64,000 nucleotides of DNA from an uncultured Christensenella sp. (GTDB taxonomy: Bacteria > Bacillota > Clostridia > Christensenellales > UBA3700). A program made the translations under genes and the position numbers. Of this stretch, positions 1 to 7,869 are shown piece by piece; the first letter of the stretch is position 1; every line of letters begins with the position of its first letter. The stretch is from the NCBI GenBank assembly GCA_910579785.1, contig CAJTVJ010000002.1, positions 62,001-126,000 of the forward strand, given 5' to 3'. The notes beneath the pieces are model-generated. The model was not told the DNA's origin and ran no database searches. It saw nothing but the letters and a program-made list of their open reading frames with translations.

Positions 1-74
1 GCGATCCTGCCAAAAACGACAAGTCGAAAAACTATGACTTTGTAATCGACTACGTAAGGGTATATCAATTTTAG
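1..74 (+). CDS. C-terminal end of a GH16-like glycoside hydrolase (partial)
   Basis: The frame starting at base 3 is open from the left edge to TAG at 72-74 and gives 23 residues ending in FVIDYVRVYQF. The pattern (V/M)DYVRVYQ at the extreme C-terminus is typical of the last beta strand of family 16 glycoside hydrolases (laminarinase/lichenase fold), which are usually secreted beta-glucanases. Only this tail is visible, so no catalytic residue can be checked. Another beta-sandwich (concanavalin-like) protein could end in the same way. Confidence 0.5.
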   Translation, partial: DPAKNDKSKNYDFVIDYVRVYQF

Positions 75-178
75 ATATAGAAAAGAGATTGTGCTAAATT
101 ATAATATGTATGAATTTCTTATTGCAAAATAAACTGAAACTATTTGCTAAAATTATTAATGCATGATAGAATAATATT

Positions 179-1624
179 ATGAAAAATAACACCATAACCT
201 TGACAAATGAAAAATTAAAAGGGCAGTTCTATACTCCTGAATTTATAATAAATAATATTCTTGATTTAGCAGGTTATTATGGGGAGTCTATTATAAGAAA
301 ACATGTAATAGATAATAGTTGTGGGGATGGTGCATTTTTAGTTTTAATTGTTACGAGATATTGTGATGAGTTCTTGAAATTTAATAGCGATTTAAATACA
401 CTTTCGGAAGAGTTATTAAATTATATTCATGGTATAGAGATTGATGAAATTGAGTGCAATAAATGTATAAATAATTTAAATGAATTAGTTGCTAAATATG
501 GTTTACGTGATATAAAGTGGGATATTCAATGTTCGGATGCTTTGCAAATAGATAAATACAATGGAATGATGGACTTTGTTCTTGGGAATCCGCCATATGT
601 TAGAGTTCATAATTTGGGTGACTCATTTGATTTGATTAAAAATTTCTTGTTTGCTCAAAATGGAATGACAGATTTATATATTGTTTTTTATGAAATAGGA
701 TTAAGAATGTTAAATAAAGATGGCATATTAGGCTACATTACCCCCAGCTCTTTTTTCAACAGTATTGCTGGAAAATTTATGCGGTCATATTTGGTTAACA
801 ACAATCTTATTGATAAAGTTGTCGATTTAAAGCATTATCAGGCATTTGAAGCAAGGACATATACTACAATATTGATTTTAAAACAAGGTCGCAAGCAAAC
901 AACAATGGATTATTATGAGTTTGATAGTAAGCATAATATACCTTATTATGTTGATACACTGACCATAACAGATTATAATATCTGCGATAATTTTTATTTT
1001 GCAAGTAAAAGTGATTTAAATACTTTAAGGAGTATTTTATTATATAGAGGTAATGGTGAGCATTTTGTCGTTAAAAATGGTTTTGCAACATTAGCTGACA
1101 ACTTTTTTATCGGAGACTTTGAATTTGACGATTTTACTATACCTATAGTGAAAGCATCGACAGGGAAAGTAAACAACTGCTTGTTTCCATATCTAGATGG
1201 CAAAATAGTACCATATGAAGAATTGACGAAAAATCCATTGATAAAAACTTATTATGAAGTTAATAAAGACTTATTACAGAAGCGTAGCTTGGATAAAAAT
1301 GCCAAATGGTACGGATTTGGTAGGTCACAAGGAATAAATGATGTCTATAGTGTTAAATACTCAATAAATACTTTAATTAGGGATAAGACGGATTTAAAGT
1401 TGACTAGATGTGATAAAAACGTAGGAGTTTATAGCGGTTTGTATATTGTAACTGATGTAACCGAAAACGAGTTGAAAACGATGTTATGTTGCGATGAGTT
1501 TGTTACATATATTTCATTGCTCGGAAAGTATAAAAGTGGGGGATACTATACCTTCTCCTCAAAAGATTTAAAAATATATCTTGAATATCAATATTCGCAA
1601 GAAAACAAAAGGAGAGTAATATGA
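179..1624 (+). CDS. Type II N6-adenine DNA methyltransferase (Eco57I/TaqI-like)
   Basis: This 481-residue protein transfers a methyl group from S-adenosylmethionine to adenine in a specific DNA site. Motif X is GQFYTPEFI (about residues 15-23), motif I (SAM binding) is DNSCGDGAFL (45-54), and the catalytic motif IV is NPPY (137-140). The order X-I-IV places it in the gamma class, and the C-terminal 200 residues would be the target recognition domain. The next gene starts inside its stop codon (ATGA overlap), so the two are translationally coupled as a restriction-modification pair. The gene is clearly more AT-rich than genes further right, which suggests acquisition by transfer. The recognition sequence cannot be read from the protein. 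Confidence 0.88.
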   Translation: MKNNTITLTNEKLKGQFYTPEFIINNILDLAGYYGESIIRKHVIDNSCGDGAFLVLIVTRYCDEFLKFNSDLNTLSEELLNYIHGIEIDEIECNKCINNLNELVAKYGLRDIKWDIQCSDALQIDKYNGMMDFVLGNPPYVRVHNLGDSFDLIKNFLFAQNGMTDLYIVFYEIGLRMLNKDGILGYITPSSFFNSIAGKFMRSYLVNNNLIDKVVDLKHYQAFEARTYTTILILKQGRKQTTMDYYEFDSKHNIPYYVDTLTITDYNICDNFYFASKSDLNTLRSILLYRGNGEHFVVKNGFATLADNFFIGDFEFDDFTIPIVKASTGKVNNCLFPYLDGKIVPYEELTKNPLIKTYYEVNKDLLQKRSLDKNAKWYGFGRSQGINDVYSVKYSINTLIRDKTDLKLTRCDKNVGVYSGLYIVTDVTENELKTMLCCDEFVTYISLLGKYKSGGYYTFSSKDLKIYLEYQYSQENKRRVI

Positions 1625-2331
1625 ACAATTTTCAATTTTTAGGAGTGCTTAAAAAGTCGTTTATTACTTATTTACAGACTGGTGCAAGAAGCAATAAAAA
1701 ACTTGAAATTTTGCATGGAGCGATTTCAGAAGATTTAAATGAGAGATTAAATGATAAAAATTATTCGGTATATTCATTGGGATATGGATTGGGGAAAGAA
1801 CACAAAATAGTTGGACGCTATGTCGATAAGGCTGTTGATATAACGATAGCTGAAAATAATGTTCCCATAGCAGGAATAGCTGTAAAATATATTATGAGTA
1901 ATTATTCACAGAATTCTAATAATTATTTTGAGTGTATGCTTGGAGAGACTGCAAATATAAGGTCGGCTAAAATTCCATATTTTCAAATTTTCGCAATACC
2001 TGATAGAATACCATATTTTGATAAAAATGGAGATATCTTAAAATGGGAAAAGATAAATGAACATAATTTGAAAAAATATATAAAATTATCGGAAGATAAT
2101 ATTGATAATTATTTGCATACGCCTAATAAGACGTTAGTATTTATAGTACATATTCATGATAGAAATGCTATTGCAGAAATATCGAATAAACTCGAATACG
2201 AAAATTATTATTTAAATAACGATTTCGATATGGAAATTTCTAAGTTAAGTTTCGATTTCAAAAATACTATAATTTATAACGATTATAATACATTTATGCA
2301 AAAGGTGGCATATTCAATTAAAGGCATATAA
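1621..2331 (+). CDS. Probable type II restriction endonuclease partner
   Basis: The 236-residue product overlaps the methyltransferase stop by 4 bp, the usual arrangement for a cognate endonuclease. Around residues 70-115 there is VDITIAENN, then GIAVKYIMSNYSQNS, then a stretch ending GETANIR. An aspartate followed about 15 residues later by a hydrophobic-x-Lys strand fits the core of a PD-(D/E)XK nuclease. The usual acidic residue before xK is replaced by Ala (A-V-K), so the metal site would differ from the classic motif. The function rests mostly on position and this partial motif. The gene shares the low GC of its partner. Confidence 0.65.
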   Translation: MNNFQFLGVLKKSFITYLQTGARSNKKLEILHGAISEDLNERLNDKNYSVYSLGYGLGKEHKIVGRYVDKAVDITIAENNVPIAGIAVKYIMSNYSQNSNNYFECMLGETANIRSAKIPYFQIFAIPDRIPYFDKNGDILKWEKINEHNLKKYIKLSEDNIDNYLHTPNKTLVFIVHIHDRNAIAEISNKLEYENYYLNNDFDMEISKLSFDFKNTIIYNDYNTFMQKVAYSIKGI

Positions 2332-2337
2332 AAAATT

Positions 2338-2361
2338 AAGGAGACTTTTGTGAGTCTCCTT
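2338..2361. terminator. Bidirectional intrinsic terminator
   Basis: AAGGAGACT and AGTCTCCTT form a 9 bp stem with a short loop, flanked by A-rich and T-rich sequence on either side. It sits between the convergent ends of the restriction gene and the minus-strand yerC-like gene and can serve both. Confidence 0.75.
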
Positions 2362-2394
2362 TAAATTTATAGTATTTAGTTTATCATTGATACG

Positions 2395-2664
2395 TCAGAT
2401 AAATTTTTTGTATCCTTCGCCGTATTGCAGTGCTCGCGATACGCGAGAGAGCGTAGCGGAGGATATGTCGGTCTGCTCTATTACTTGATTGTAGGTCAAG
2501 CCTTGTTTGAGGAGCGTTGCCGCCTCTATGCGCTGCGCCATTTGTTCGATTTCTTTGTTGGTGCAAAGGTCGTTGAAAAACATTCTGCATTCCTCAGCGG
2601 TTGACAGCTTGGAAATCGCCGCATACAGTTTTGTAATCATTAAGTCCATATGGTCGTTGTTCAT
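2395..2664 (-). CDS. YerC/YecD family TrpR-like DNA-binding protein
   Basis: The 89-residue product matches the YerC/YecD group of the Trp repressor superfamily. It is all-helical, with a helix-turn-helix near the C-terminus (LTYNQVIEQTDISSATLSRV) and the conserved segment NKEIEQMAQRIEAA before it. I start it at ATG 2664 (MNNDHMDL). A longer in-frame start exists upstream but would overlap the transporter ATPase gene. The start lies one base after the stop of that ATPase gene, so it is likely the last gene of the transporter operon. The effector is not evident. YerC proteins are widespread in Bacillota and are not proven tryptophan regulators. Confidence 0.8.
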   Translation of the reverse strand: MNNDHMDLMITKLYAAISKLSTAEECRMFFNDLCTNKEIEQMAQRIEAATLLKQGLTYNQVIEQTDISSATLSRVSRALQYGEGYKKFI

Positions 2665-2665
2665 G

Positions 2666-3673
2666 TCAGTCCTCGTCAATATTTTTTTCACTTTCTTGCA
2701 AGAATGCCTTTGTCTTCGCGCTTTGCGGATTTCCAAAGACCTCTTCGGGGGAGCCTTCTTCTTCTATCACTCCGTCAGCCATAAATATAACTTTGTCCGC
2801 CACTTTTCTTGCAAATTCCATTTCGTGCGTGACGACTATCATAGTGTGTCCGTCTTTTTTGAGGTCTCTTATGACTTTAAGCACCTCGCGTGTCAATTCC
2901 GGATCAAGCGCGCTGGTAGGCTCGTCAAAACACAATATTTCAGGTTGAAGTATCAAAGCTCTTGCGATAGCGACGCGCTGTTGCTGACCGCCTGAGAGTT
3001 CGCAAGGGTAGGCATTGAGTTTTTCGCCAAGTCCCACTCTCTGCAACAACTCATCCGCCTTTTGGTCTATCTGTGCAAATGCAAGTTTTCTCTCTTGTTT
3101 TATCTGCTTGGAAAAATATTTTGCAAAGGGATTTTTTATCCCCTTGTCGTATTTAAGTCTAGCAGCCAGCACAAGATTTTTTTTGACGTTGTAGTGGGGA
3201 AAGAGATTGAAAGATTGAAAGACCATTCCGAATTTCAAGCGTTGGTCGGCAATCTGCTTTTTCTTTTCCTTGCTTATCTTGTTTTGTTTTACTTTTTCTT
3301 TCTTATCTTTGACGGGGGCGACTATGTCAACGCCGGCTTCTTTTGAGTTGTCAAGCGGCATATGGATAGCTGCGTCTTCGTCATTTATGCTAGTGGAGGT
3401 GTTGGCGGCGTTGCTCTCTTGCACGGCTTCGTCTGCCTTGGTATCAGCCTTGGCAAGCTCGTCTATCGAAAAGATATTTTCCCCGTTGAGATATATGTCG
3501 GCTTTGTCGGGTATCTCTAAGAAATTGATACAGCGCAGCAGCGTAGTCTTGCCGCTTCCCGAAGAGCCGATTATCGCAAGCACCTGTCCTTCGTCAAGTT
3601 CAAAGTCAATGCCTTTTAGCACCTTGTTAGACCCGAAGTTTTTATATACGTCTTTTACTTTAAAAAATGCCAT
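2666..3673 (-). CDS. Polar amino acid ABC transporter ATPase with internal insertion
   Basis: This is the ATP-binding subunit of a GlnQ/HisP-type importer. Walker A is GSSGSGKT, the Q-loop is MVFQSFNLFPH, the signature is LSGGQQQRVA and Walker B is ILCFDEP followed by a D-loop. ATG 3673 (MAFFKVKD) is chosen because GAGGTGG lies 5 bases upstream; a GTG at 3685 is possible. At about 335 residues it is much longer than the usual 240-250. A charged, low-complexity stretch of roughly 65 residues sits between Walker A and the Q-loop (about residues 75-140, rich in K, E, D, A), and a second, shorter insertion follows the Q-loop. Reading frame and all motifs are intact, so the protein should be functional. 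Confidence 0.92.
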   Translation of the reverse strand: MAFFKVKDVYKNFGSNKVLKGIDFELDEGQVLAIIGSSGSGKTTLLRCINFLEIPDKADIYLNGENIFSIDELAKADTKADEAVQESNAANTSTSINDEDAAIHMPLDNSKEAGVDIVAPVKDKKEKVKQNKISKEKKKQIADQRLKFGMVFQSFNLFPHYNVKKNLVLAARLKYDKGIKNPFAKYFSKQIKQERKLAFAQIDQKADELLQRVGLGEKLNAYPCELSGGQQQRVAIARALILQPEILCFDEPTSALDPELTREVLKVIRDLKKDGHTMIVVTHEMEFARKVADKVIFMADGVIEEEGSPEEVFGNPQSAKTKAFLQESEKNIDED

Positions 3674-3681
3674 ATCCCACC

Positions 3682-4329
3682 TCACGCCTTATAATAGTTC
3701 ATTTTCTTTTCCAGCCACTTGAAGAAAAGCGTTAGCGCGCCTACCATCGCCAGATAGAATACGCCGGTGTAGAAGAGAGGCCATATTATCGCCTTGGTTG
3801 CTACGATACTTTTAGCCGTCGTTATTATTTCGGCTATGCCTATGACGTTAGCCAAAGACGTATCCTTAACTAAGGTGATAACTTCGTTGCTCATTGCGGG
3901 AGTGACTTTTTTTGCAACTTGCGGAAATACCACAAGCGTATTTATTTGCATTTTGTTCATGCCTAAAACTTTGCTAGCTTCATATTGTCCCAACGGCATG
4001 GCTAAAATTCCGCCACGGTAAATTTCCGAAAAATAAACCGCATAATTTATTACGAAAGCAATCAACGCCGCCAAGAATCTATCTTTTATCGGAGTACCGA
4101 ATAAAAGTCCGGGAGCATAGAATACGACGATTATTTGCAACATCAAAGGCGTGCCTCTTATTATCCATACAAATATTCCCGTAAAATATTTGAGGGGTTT
4201 AAAGCGTGACATAGAGCAGGCACAAATCACCATACCTATAGGTATGGCGATCAAAAGCGTCAAAAAGAATATTCCAAGAGTAAACTTCGACGCTTTAAGA
4301 AATTCTAACGTAACTTCGCCGAAAGTCAT
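3682..4329 (-). CDS. Polar amino acid ABC transporter permease (HisM/GlnP family)
   Basis: About 215 residues with four to five hydrophobic segments. The characteristic cytoplasmic loop, around residues 120-150 (GQYEASKVLGMNKMQINTLVV), is the EAA-type contact site for the ATPase. MIRGTPLMLQ-like sequence (IIRGTPLMLQ) is the family hallmark of the polar amino acid permeases. I use ATG 4329, just after the upstream stop; a TTG four codons earlier would overlap the binding-protein stop. The close packing with the ATPase and binding protein shows one operon. Confidence 0.92.
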   Translation of the reverse strand: MTFGEVTLEFLKASKFTLGIFFLTLLIAIPIGMVICACSMSRFKPLKYFTGIFVWIIRGTPLMLQIIVVFYAPGLLFGTPIKDRFLAALIAFVINYAVYFSEIYRGGILAMPLGQYEASKVLGMNKMQINTLVVFPQVAKKVTPAMSNEVITLVKDTSLANVIGIAEIITTAKSIVATKAIIWPLFYTGVFYLAMVGALTLFFKWLEKKMNYYKA

Positions 4330-4331
4330 AA

Positions 4332-5171
4332 TCAATCCCAATACGCGATTGGTGCGTATTCAGTATATCCTACGATAAATTTGCCTTTTTGCTGTATGTA
4401 ATTCCAACCTTCTTTTTCTTCATTTGTCAAGCTGTCCCATTTGCTTTCATAAGACAAATCGCAAAGTTCGCTTCCAAGTTTATATTTATCGGCAAGCTGT
4501 TTAAGCTGACCGTTTTCTTGGAGTTTTGCCAAAGCAACGTTGATTTTATCAATCGTGCCTTTGTCTCCTTTGCGTGCCGCAATGCCATATTGCTCTTCGA
4601 CAAGGATAAGATTGGGGATTATCATAAGATTGCTATAAGAAGTTCCTTCTTGGCAAAAATAATTTGCAAGTACGGAATCAACCAAAGCTATATCGGAATT
4701 TCCCGACTTAACCTCAGTCATAGCAGTAATTTGACCGCCGTCATCGACTTTAACTACGTTTGCAAAATTATTTAGTTCGGCAGCCAACTGTCCCGTGCTA
4801 CCGGCTTCGCAAACGAATTTAGCGTTTCTTATCGTTTCCAAAGAAGTATATTTACTTTTATCGGCTTTTCTGATTACGGCTACTTGCTTGTTGTACATAT
4901 AAGGAGTGCTGATTTCCATTTGCGCGCGTCTGTCGTCGTTTATCGTAAATCCATTCCATATCAAATCGATATTCTTGCCTTGGAGTTCGATTTCTTTTGT
5001 CTCCCATTGAATTTTTTGGAACTCAACCGTCAAACCGAGTTCTTCCGCTACCAATTTTGAAAGTTCTATATCAAAACCGACGAATTCTCTTTCGCGGCAT
5101 CCCGCAAATGCAAATATGCTTACAAGCAACGTCGTGCACAGCAAAGCTGCTATTATGATTTTCTTCTTCAT
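4332..5171 (-). CDS. Amino acid-binding lipoprotein with circularly permuted domain order
   Basis: The product (279 residues from ATG 5171, behind AAAGGAG) starts with a signal peptide ending in a lipobox (FAFAGC), so it is a surface lipoprotein feeding the adjacent permease. The body matches a polar amino acid-binding protein: FVGFDIELSK, then IDLIWNGFTIND, then a hinge and second lobe ending near YKLGSELC. The order is odd. The first beta strand and loop that normally stand right after the lipobox (KGKFIVGYTEYAPIAYWD, leading into ENG-FVGFD) are instead the last residues before the stop, while the mature protein begins directly at CREREFVGFD. Either this is a natural circular permutant or the locus was rearranged between tandem copies. 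The longer upstream start has no ribosome site. Confidence 0.85.
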   Translation of the reverse strand: MKKKIIIAALLCTTLLVSIFAFAGCREREFVGFDIELSKLVAEELGLTVEFQKIQWETKEIELQGKNIDLIWNGFTINDDRRAQMEISTPYMYNKQVAVIRKADKSKYTSLETIRNAKFVCEAGSTGQLAAELNNFANVVKVDDGGQITAMTEVKSGNSDIALVDSVLANYFCQEGTSYSNLMIIPNLILVEEQYGIAARKGDKGTIDKINVALAKLQENGQLKQLADKYKLGSELCDLSYESKWDSLTNEEKEGWNYIQQKGKFIVGYTEYAPIAYWD

Positions 5172-5223
5172 TTTTTTGCTCCTTTCGCCCAATTGCAATC
5201 GGACGATTTCTTTTAGTATCGCC

Positions 5224-5252
5224 ATTATACTTTATTTCGATAAAGTTGTAAA
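5224..5252 (-). promoter_or_regulatory. Promoter of the amino acid ABC transporter operon
   Basis: Read on the minus strand there is TTTACA (5252-5247), a 17 bp spacer and TATAAT (5229-5224). Transcription would start near 5217, giving a leader of about 45 nt before the lipoprotein ATG. Confidence 0.75.
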
Positions 5253-5501
5253 GTGTTTTTGAGCAAGTTGTTTAATAAAATCCGAATAGATAATTTAACG
5301 TGCGTAAGCCGTTACTGTAAGATTGATATAAATACGACGCCTCTTACCGCAGTTCCCACAGGGAGTTTTTCCACATGAGTATAGATAGGCATAGCGTATT
5401 ATACCTTGCAAGCAAGGCAGTGCGCTTTTGCTTTACTAGTTCAATTTATTGTTGTATAATAACAGAGCAATAAACAGTAATTTAACGGGGAGATAATTTA
5501 T
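5253..5501. other. Intergenic region between divergent genes
   Basis: This AT-rich spacer carries the two divergent promoters at its ends and some short imperfect hairpins around 5330-5420. I see no ORF with a ribosome site and no recognisable RNA. Confidence 0.5.
5432..5460 (+). promoter_or_regulatory. Promoter of the DUF3788-like gene
   Basis: TTTACT (5432-5437), 17 bp, TATAAT (5455-5460). It lies about 40 bp upstream of the ATG. Confidence 0.65.
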
Positions 5502-5915
5502 ATGTTCGATATGATACCTAATGCAGAAGAAATGACAAATTTGGTCGGTAAACCTTTATACAAAGTATGGAATAAATTATGTGCTTTGATTGATGATAAA
5601 TACGATATGGATTGCGTATGGAATAAAGGCGGTAAAGCGTGGAAATACGAATATAAATATCGTAAAGGCGGTAAAACGCTTTGCGCCTTGTATGCAAGAG
5701 AAAATTGCATAGGATTTATGATTGTTTTCGGTAAAGACGAGCGGTTAAAATTTGAAGCTGAAAAAGAAACCTATTCAAAAGAAGTTCAAGAAATATATGA
5801 CAATACTCATACTTACCACGACGGGAAATGGATAATGTTTGAACCAATAGACACTTCCTTGTTTAATGATTTTATTAGACTGTTGTGTGTTAAACGAAAG
5901 CCAAATAAAAAATAA
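5502..5915 (+). CDS. DUF3788-like small protein
   Basis: A soluble protein of 137 residues with no signal or membrane segment. The pattern KPLYKVWNKL near residue 20, the WKYEYKYRKGGKTLCALY strands and a C-terminal FIRLLCVKRKP match the DUF3788 family as I remember it; these are small alpha/beta proteins of unknown function, often found alone. It has its own promoter and a terminator directly downstream, so it is a single-gene unit. The start follows GGGGAG at a normal distance. Confidence 0.7.
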   Translation: MFDMIPNAEEMTNLVGKPLYKVWNKLCALIDDKYDMDCVWNKGGKAWKYEYKYRKGGKTLCALYARENCIGFMIVFGKDERLKFEAEKETYSKEVQEIYDNTHTYHDGKWIMFEPIDTSLFNDFIRLLCVKRKPNKK

Positions 5916-5953
5916 CAATAAATTTCAATTTAGCTTACTTAATTATAAGCAGA

Positions 5954-5987
5954 AAGAACTCTCGAACAATTTATTCGAGAGTTCTTT
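5954..5987. terminator. Bidirectional intrinsic terminator
   Basis: AAGAACTCTCGAA and its complement TTCGAGAGTTCTT form a 13 bp stem with a 7-8 base loop, ending in TTT. It follows the DUF3788-like gene and faces the end of the minus-strand rubrerythrin. Confidence 0.75.
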
Positions 5988-6058
5988 ATCGTTATTCGTT
6001 TTTTTCAATCCCCATGGGAATTGTGCTTTAATACGTCGCCTTGTTTGTGTCTGTCAAT

Positions 6059-6643
6059 TTATGCTTCCTTGATATTGACCACACCTTGTTTTGCCTGGCA
6101 GACAGGGCAGGTGTCAAAGGCTTGTTTTGACGTTGCTTCAAATCCGCATTCGGGGCATTTCCAAATCACAGGAGTGTCGGACTTATAAAGTTTGCCTTCT
6201 TTAAATAGTTTGTGCAGTCTCATAAACTCGTTTTTGTGCGTTTCTTCAATTTTGACAAGGTTGTTGAAAAGCGCGGCAATGTCGTCAAAGCCCTCTTCCT
6301 TTGCTACTCTTGCAAATTCGGGGTAGAGCTTGTCGGCTTCGACGCCTTCGTCTTCTGCGGCAAATCTAAGATTGTCCATAAGGTCCCACTTTTGTCTAAA
6401 CGGATAGCCTGTGCATACTTCGATATTGTCTATCGTGCCGTCGTTTGCCGTTTGGATAAAGCTGTATATCATTCTTGAATGTGTAAATTCTTGGAAAGCT
6501 ATCTTGTCGATAATTTCGGCAAGGGCTTTATATCCTTGCTCTCTTGCGCCGTATTCGATAAATTCATATCTAGTTCTTGCCTGACATTCTCCGGCAAAAG
6601 CTCTTGCTAGGTTTTTGTAAGTTTGACTGTCTTTTAATTTCAT
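6059..6643 (-). CDS. Rubrerythrin
   Basis: The protein has 194 residues. The N-terminal ferritin-like four-helix domain supplies the di-iron ligands (FAGECQARTRYEFI, AFQEFTHSRM, EETHKNEF). The C-terminal rubredoxin-like domain (about residues 160-185) has two iron-binding pairs, CPECG and CPVCQ. Rubrerythrin reduces hydrogen peroxide in the cytosol of anaerobes, taking electrons through the rubredoxin centre. It is transcribed alone, with a GGAGGTAA ribosome site. Confidence 0.95.
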   Translation of the reverse strand: MKLKDSQTYKNLARAFAGECQARTRYEFIEYGAREQGYKALAEIIDKIAFQEFTHSRMIYSFIQTANDGTIDNIEVCTGYPFRQKWDLMDNLRFAAEDEGVEADKLYPEFARVAKEEGFDDIAALFNNLVKIEETHKNEFMRLHKLFKEGKLYKSDTPVIWKCPECGFEATSKQAFDTCPVCQAKQGVVNIKEA

Positions 6644-6765
6644 TGTAATTACCTCCGAGGAAGAGTATTGCCAACAATTTGTTTGTTATACAAAAGTGAT
6701 GTCATAATCTATATGATCCGATTTAATTGCATAGCGACTTGCAGACAATTCAGAAAAAATATACA

Positions 6766-6797
6766 ACAATGGCGGCAATTCATATTGCCGCCATTGT
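6766..6797 (-). terminator. Intrinsic terminator
   Basis: A near-perfect 14 bp stem (ACAATGGCGGCAAT and complement) with a tiny loop. On the minus strand it is followed by a T-rich run, so it ends the transcript of the 6816 gene. Confidence 0.8.
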
Positions 6798-6815
6798 CTA
6801 TTAAAATGACTTTGC

Positions 6816-7325
6816 TCACATAATGTCTTCGATTATATAGAGCATATTTTTCGCACTGTCAAAAGCAAGTAGTAAGGTATCGTTGTCCTTTACTTTCTTA
6901 TACCATATGCATTTATCGCTTGGGACATTCAGAGTATCTACGTTGATTTCTTTGCTCAATGACTTTGCGGATGCAATGGTTTTTTCAAGAATGGTGTAAA
7001 AGCTTGCGAGATACTTTCCGTCGGTATCGGCTGTCAACGTATCTTTAAAACTGTCCGACAACTTTTCAACTCGGCATACCGTATAGATTTCTCCTTCGTT
7101 ATGGAAACCTCTTTGAGTAGAAATGCAGTACTCAATCTTTGCATTGTCGGGGAGGGATATATCCCATCTCTCGGCGCAATAATTGATAGGAGTCCAACCT
7201 TTGTGTTCGAAATATGATTTTCCGGAAGTTATCCCCCAGCACATTCCCCAAATTATTATAGCCGCCAGCAGTGCCGCGCATATGACGATGGCTGTTGTCT
7301 TTATTGCTTTTTGGGTATTGGTCAT
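6816..7325 (-). CDS. Single-span membrane-anchored protein of unknown function
   Basis: About 169 residues from ATG 7325 (MTNTQKAIK), preceded by GGAG at 7 bases; an ATG five codons earlier lacks a site. One strong hydrophobic segment (about residues 8-30) is followed by an extracytoplasmic domain with three cysteines (NYC, EYC, VCR). There is no lipobox. I do not recognise a family. It shares the minus strand with the thioredoxin gene upstream but is separated from it by about 65 bp. Confidence 0.6.
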   Translation of the reverse strand: MTNTQKAIKTTAIVICAALLAAIIIWGMCWGITSGKSYFEHKGWTPINYCAERWDISLPDNAKIEYCISTQRGFHNEGEIYTVCRVEKLSDSFKDTLTADTDGKYLASFYTILEKTIASAKSLSKEINVDTLNVPSDKCIWYKKVKDNDTLLLAFDSAKNMLYIIEDIM

Positions 7326-7389
7326 ATTATTTCTCCGCATATAAGACGATTTTTCTTTGTTATATCTTTAAATTAAAAGTCGTGTGATA

Positions 7390-7701
7390 TTAGATATTTA
7401 TCATTTGCAATATTTTTTGCTTGGGCACAACGCCTACGCTTGTCTCCACAACTTTTTTATCCTTTATGACTACAAGCATAGGTATGCTTGATACTCTAAA
7501 AGCCGCGGCGAGTTCGCCTTCTTTATCCACGTTGACTTTGCATACTTTGATTTGCGTGTTTTCTTCTGCTATCTCGTCGACTACGGGAGAGAGCATTCTG
7601 CAAGGCGCGCACCAACTTGCCCAAAAGTCAATGAGCACTGTCTTGTCGCACTCCAACACTTCGCTGTTAAAATTTTCTGACGTTAGTTCTATTACTGCCA
7701 T
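7390..7701 (-). CDS. trxA: Thioredoxin
   Basis: A 103-residue single-domain thioredoxin with the active site FWASWCAPC, the cis-proline segment SSIPML and a typical C-terminal helix. It reduces disulfides in the cytosol with electrons from thioredoxin reductase. No reductase gene is in the window. Start ATG 7701 follows AGGAG. Confidence 0.95.
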   Translation of the reverse strand: MAVIELTSENFNSEVLECDKTVLIDFWASWCAPCRMLSPVVDEIAEENTQIKVCKVNVDKEGELAAAFRVSSIPMLVVIKDKKVVETSVGVVPKQKILQMINI

Positions 7702-7811
7702 AATTTACTCCTAATAAACGGTTATATAAATATATTATATCATAAATATCGCATAAGTACACAATATTTTGATAAATTGTTGATATTGTCAAATGCGCTT
7801 AACGGAGGGTG

Positions 7812-7840
7812 TTGACTTTATGCGCGCAGTTTGTTATAAT
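7812..7840 (+). promoter_or_regulatory. Promoter of the phosphoesterase gene
   Basis: TTGACT (7812-7817), 17 bp, TATAAT (7835-7840), about 30 bp before the ATG. Confidence 0.75.
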
Positions 7841-7869
7841 AACAAAAATACTACGAAAGAGGTGCTTAT

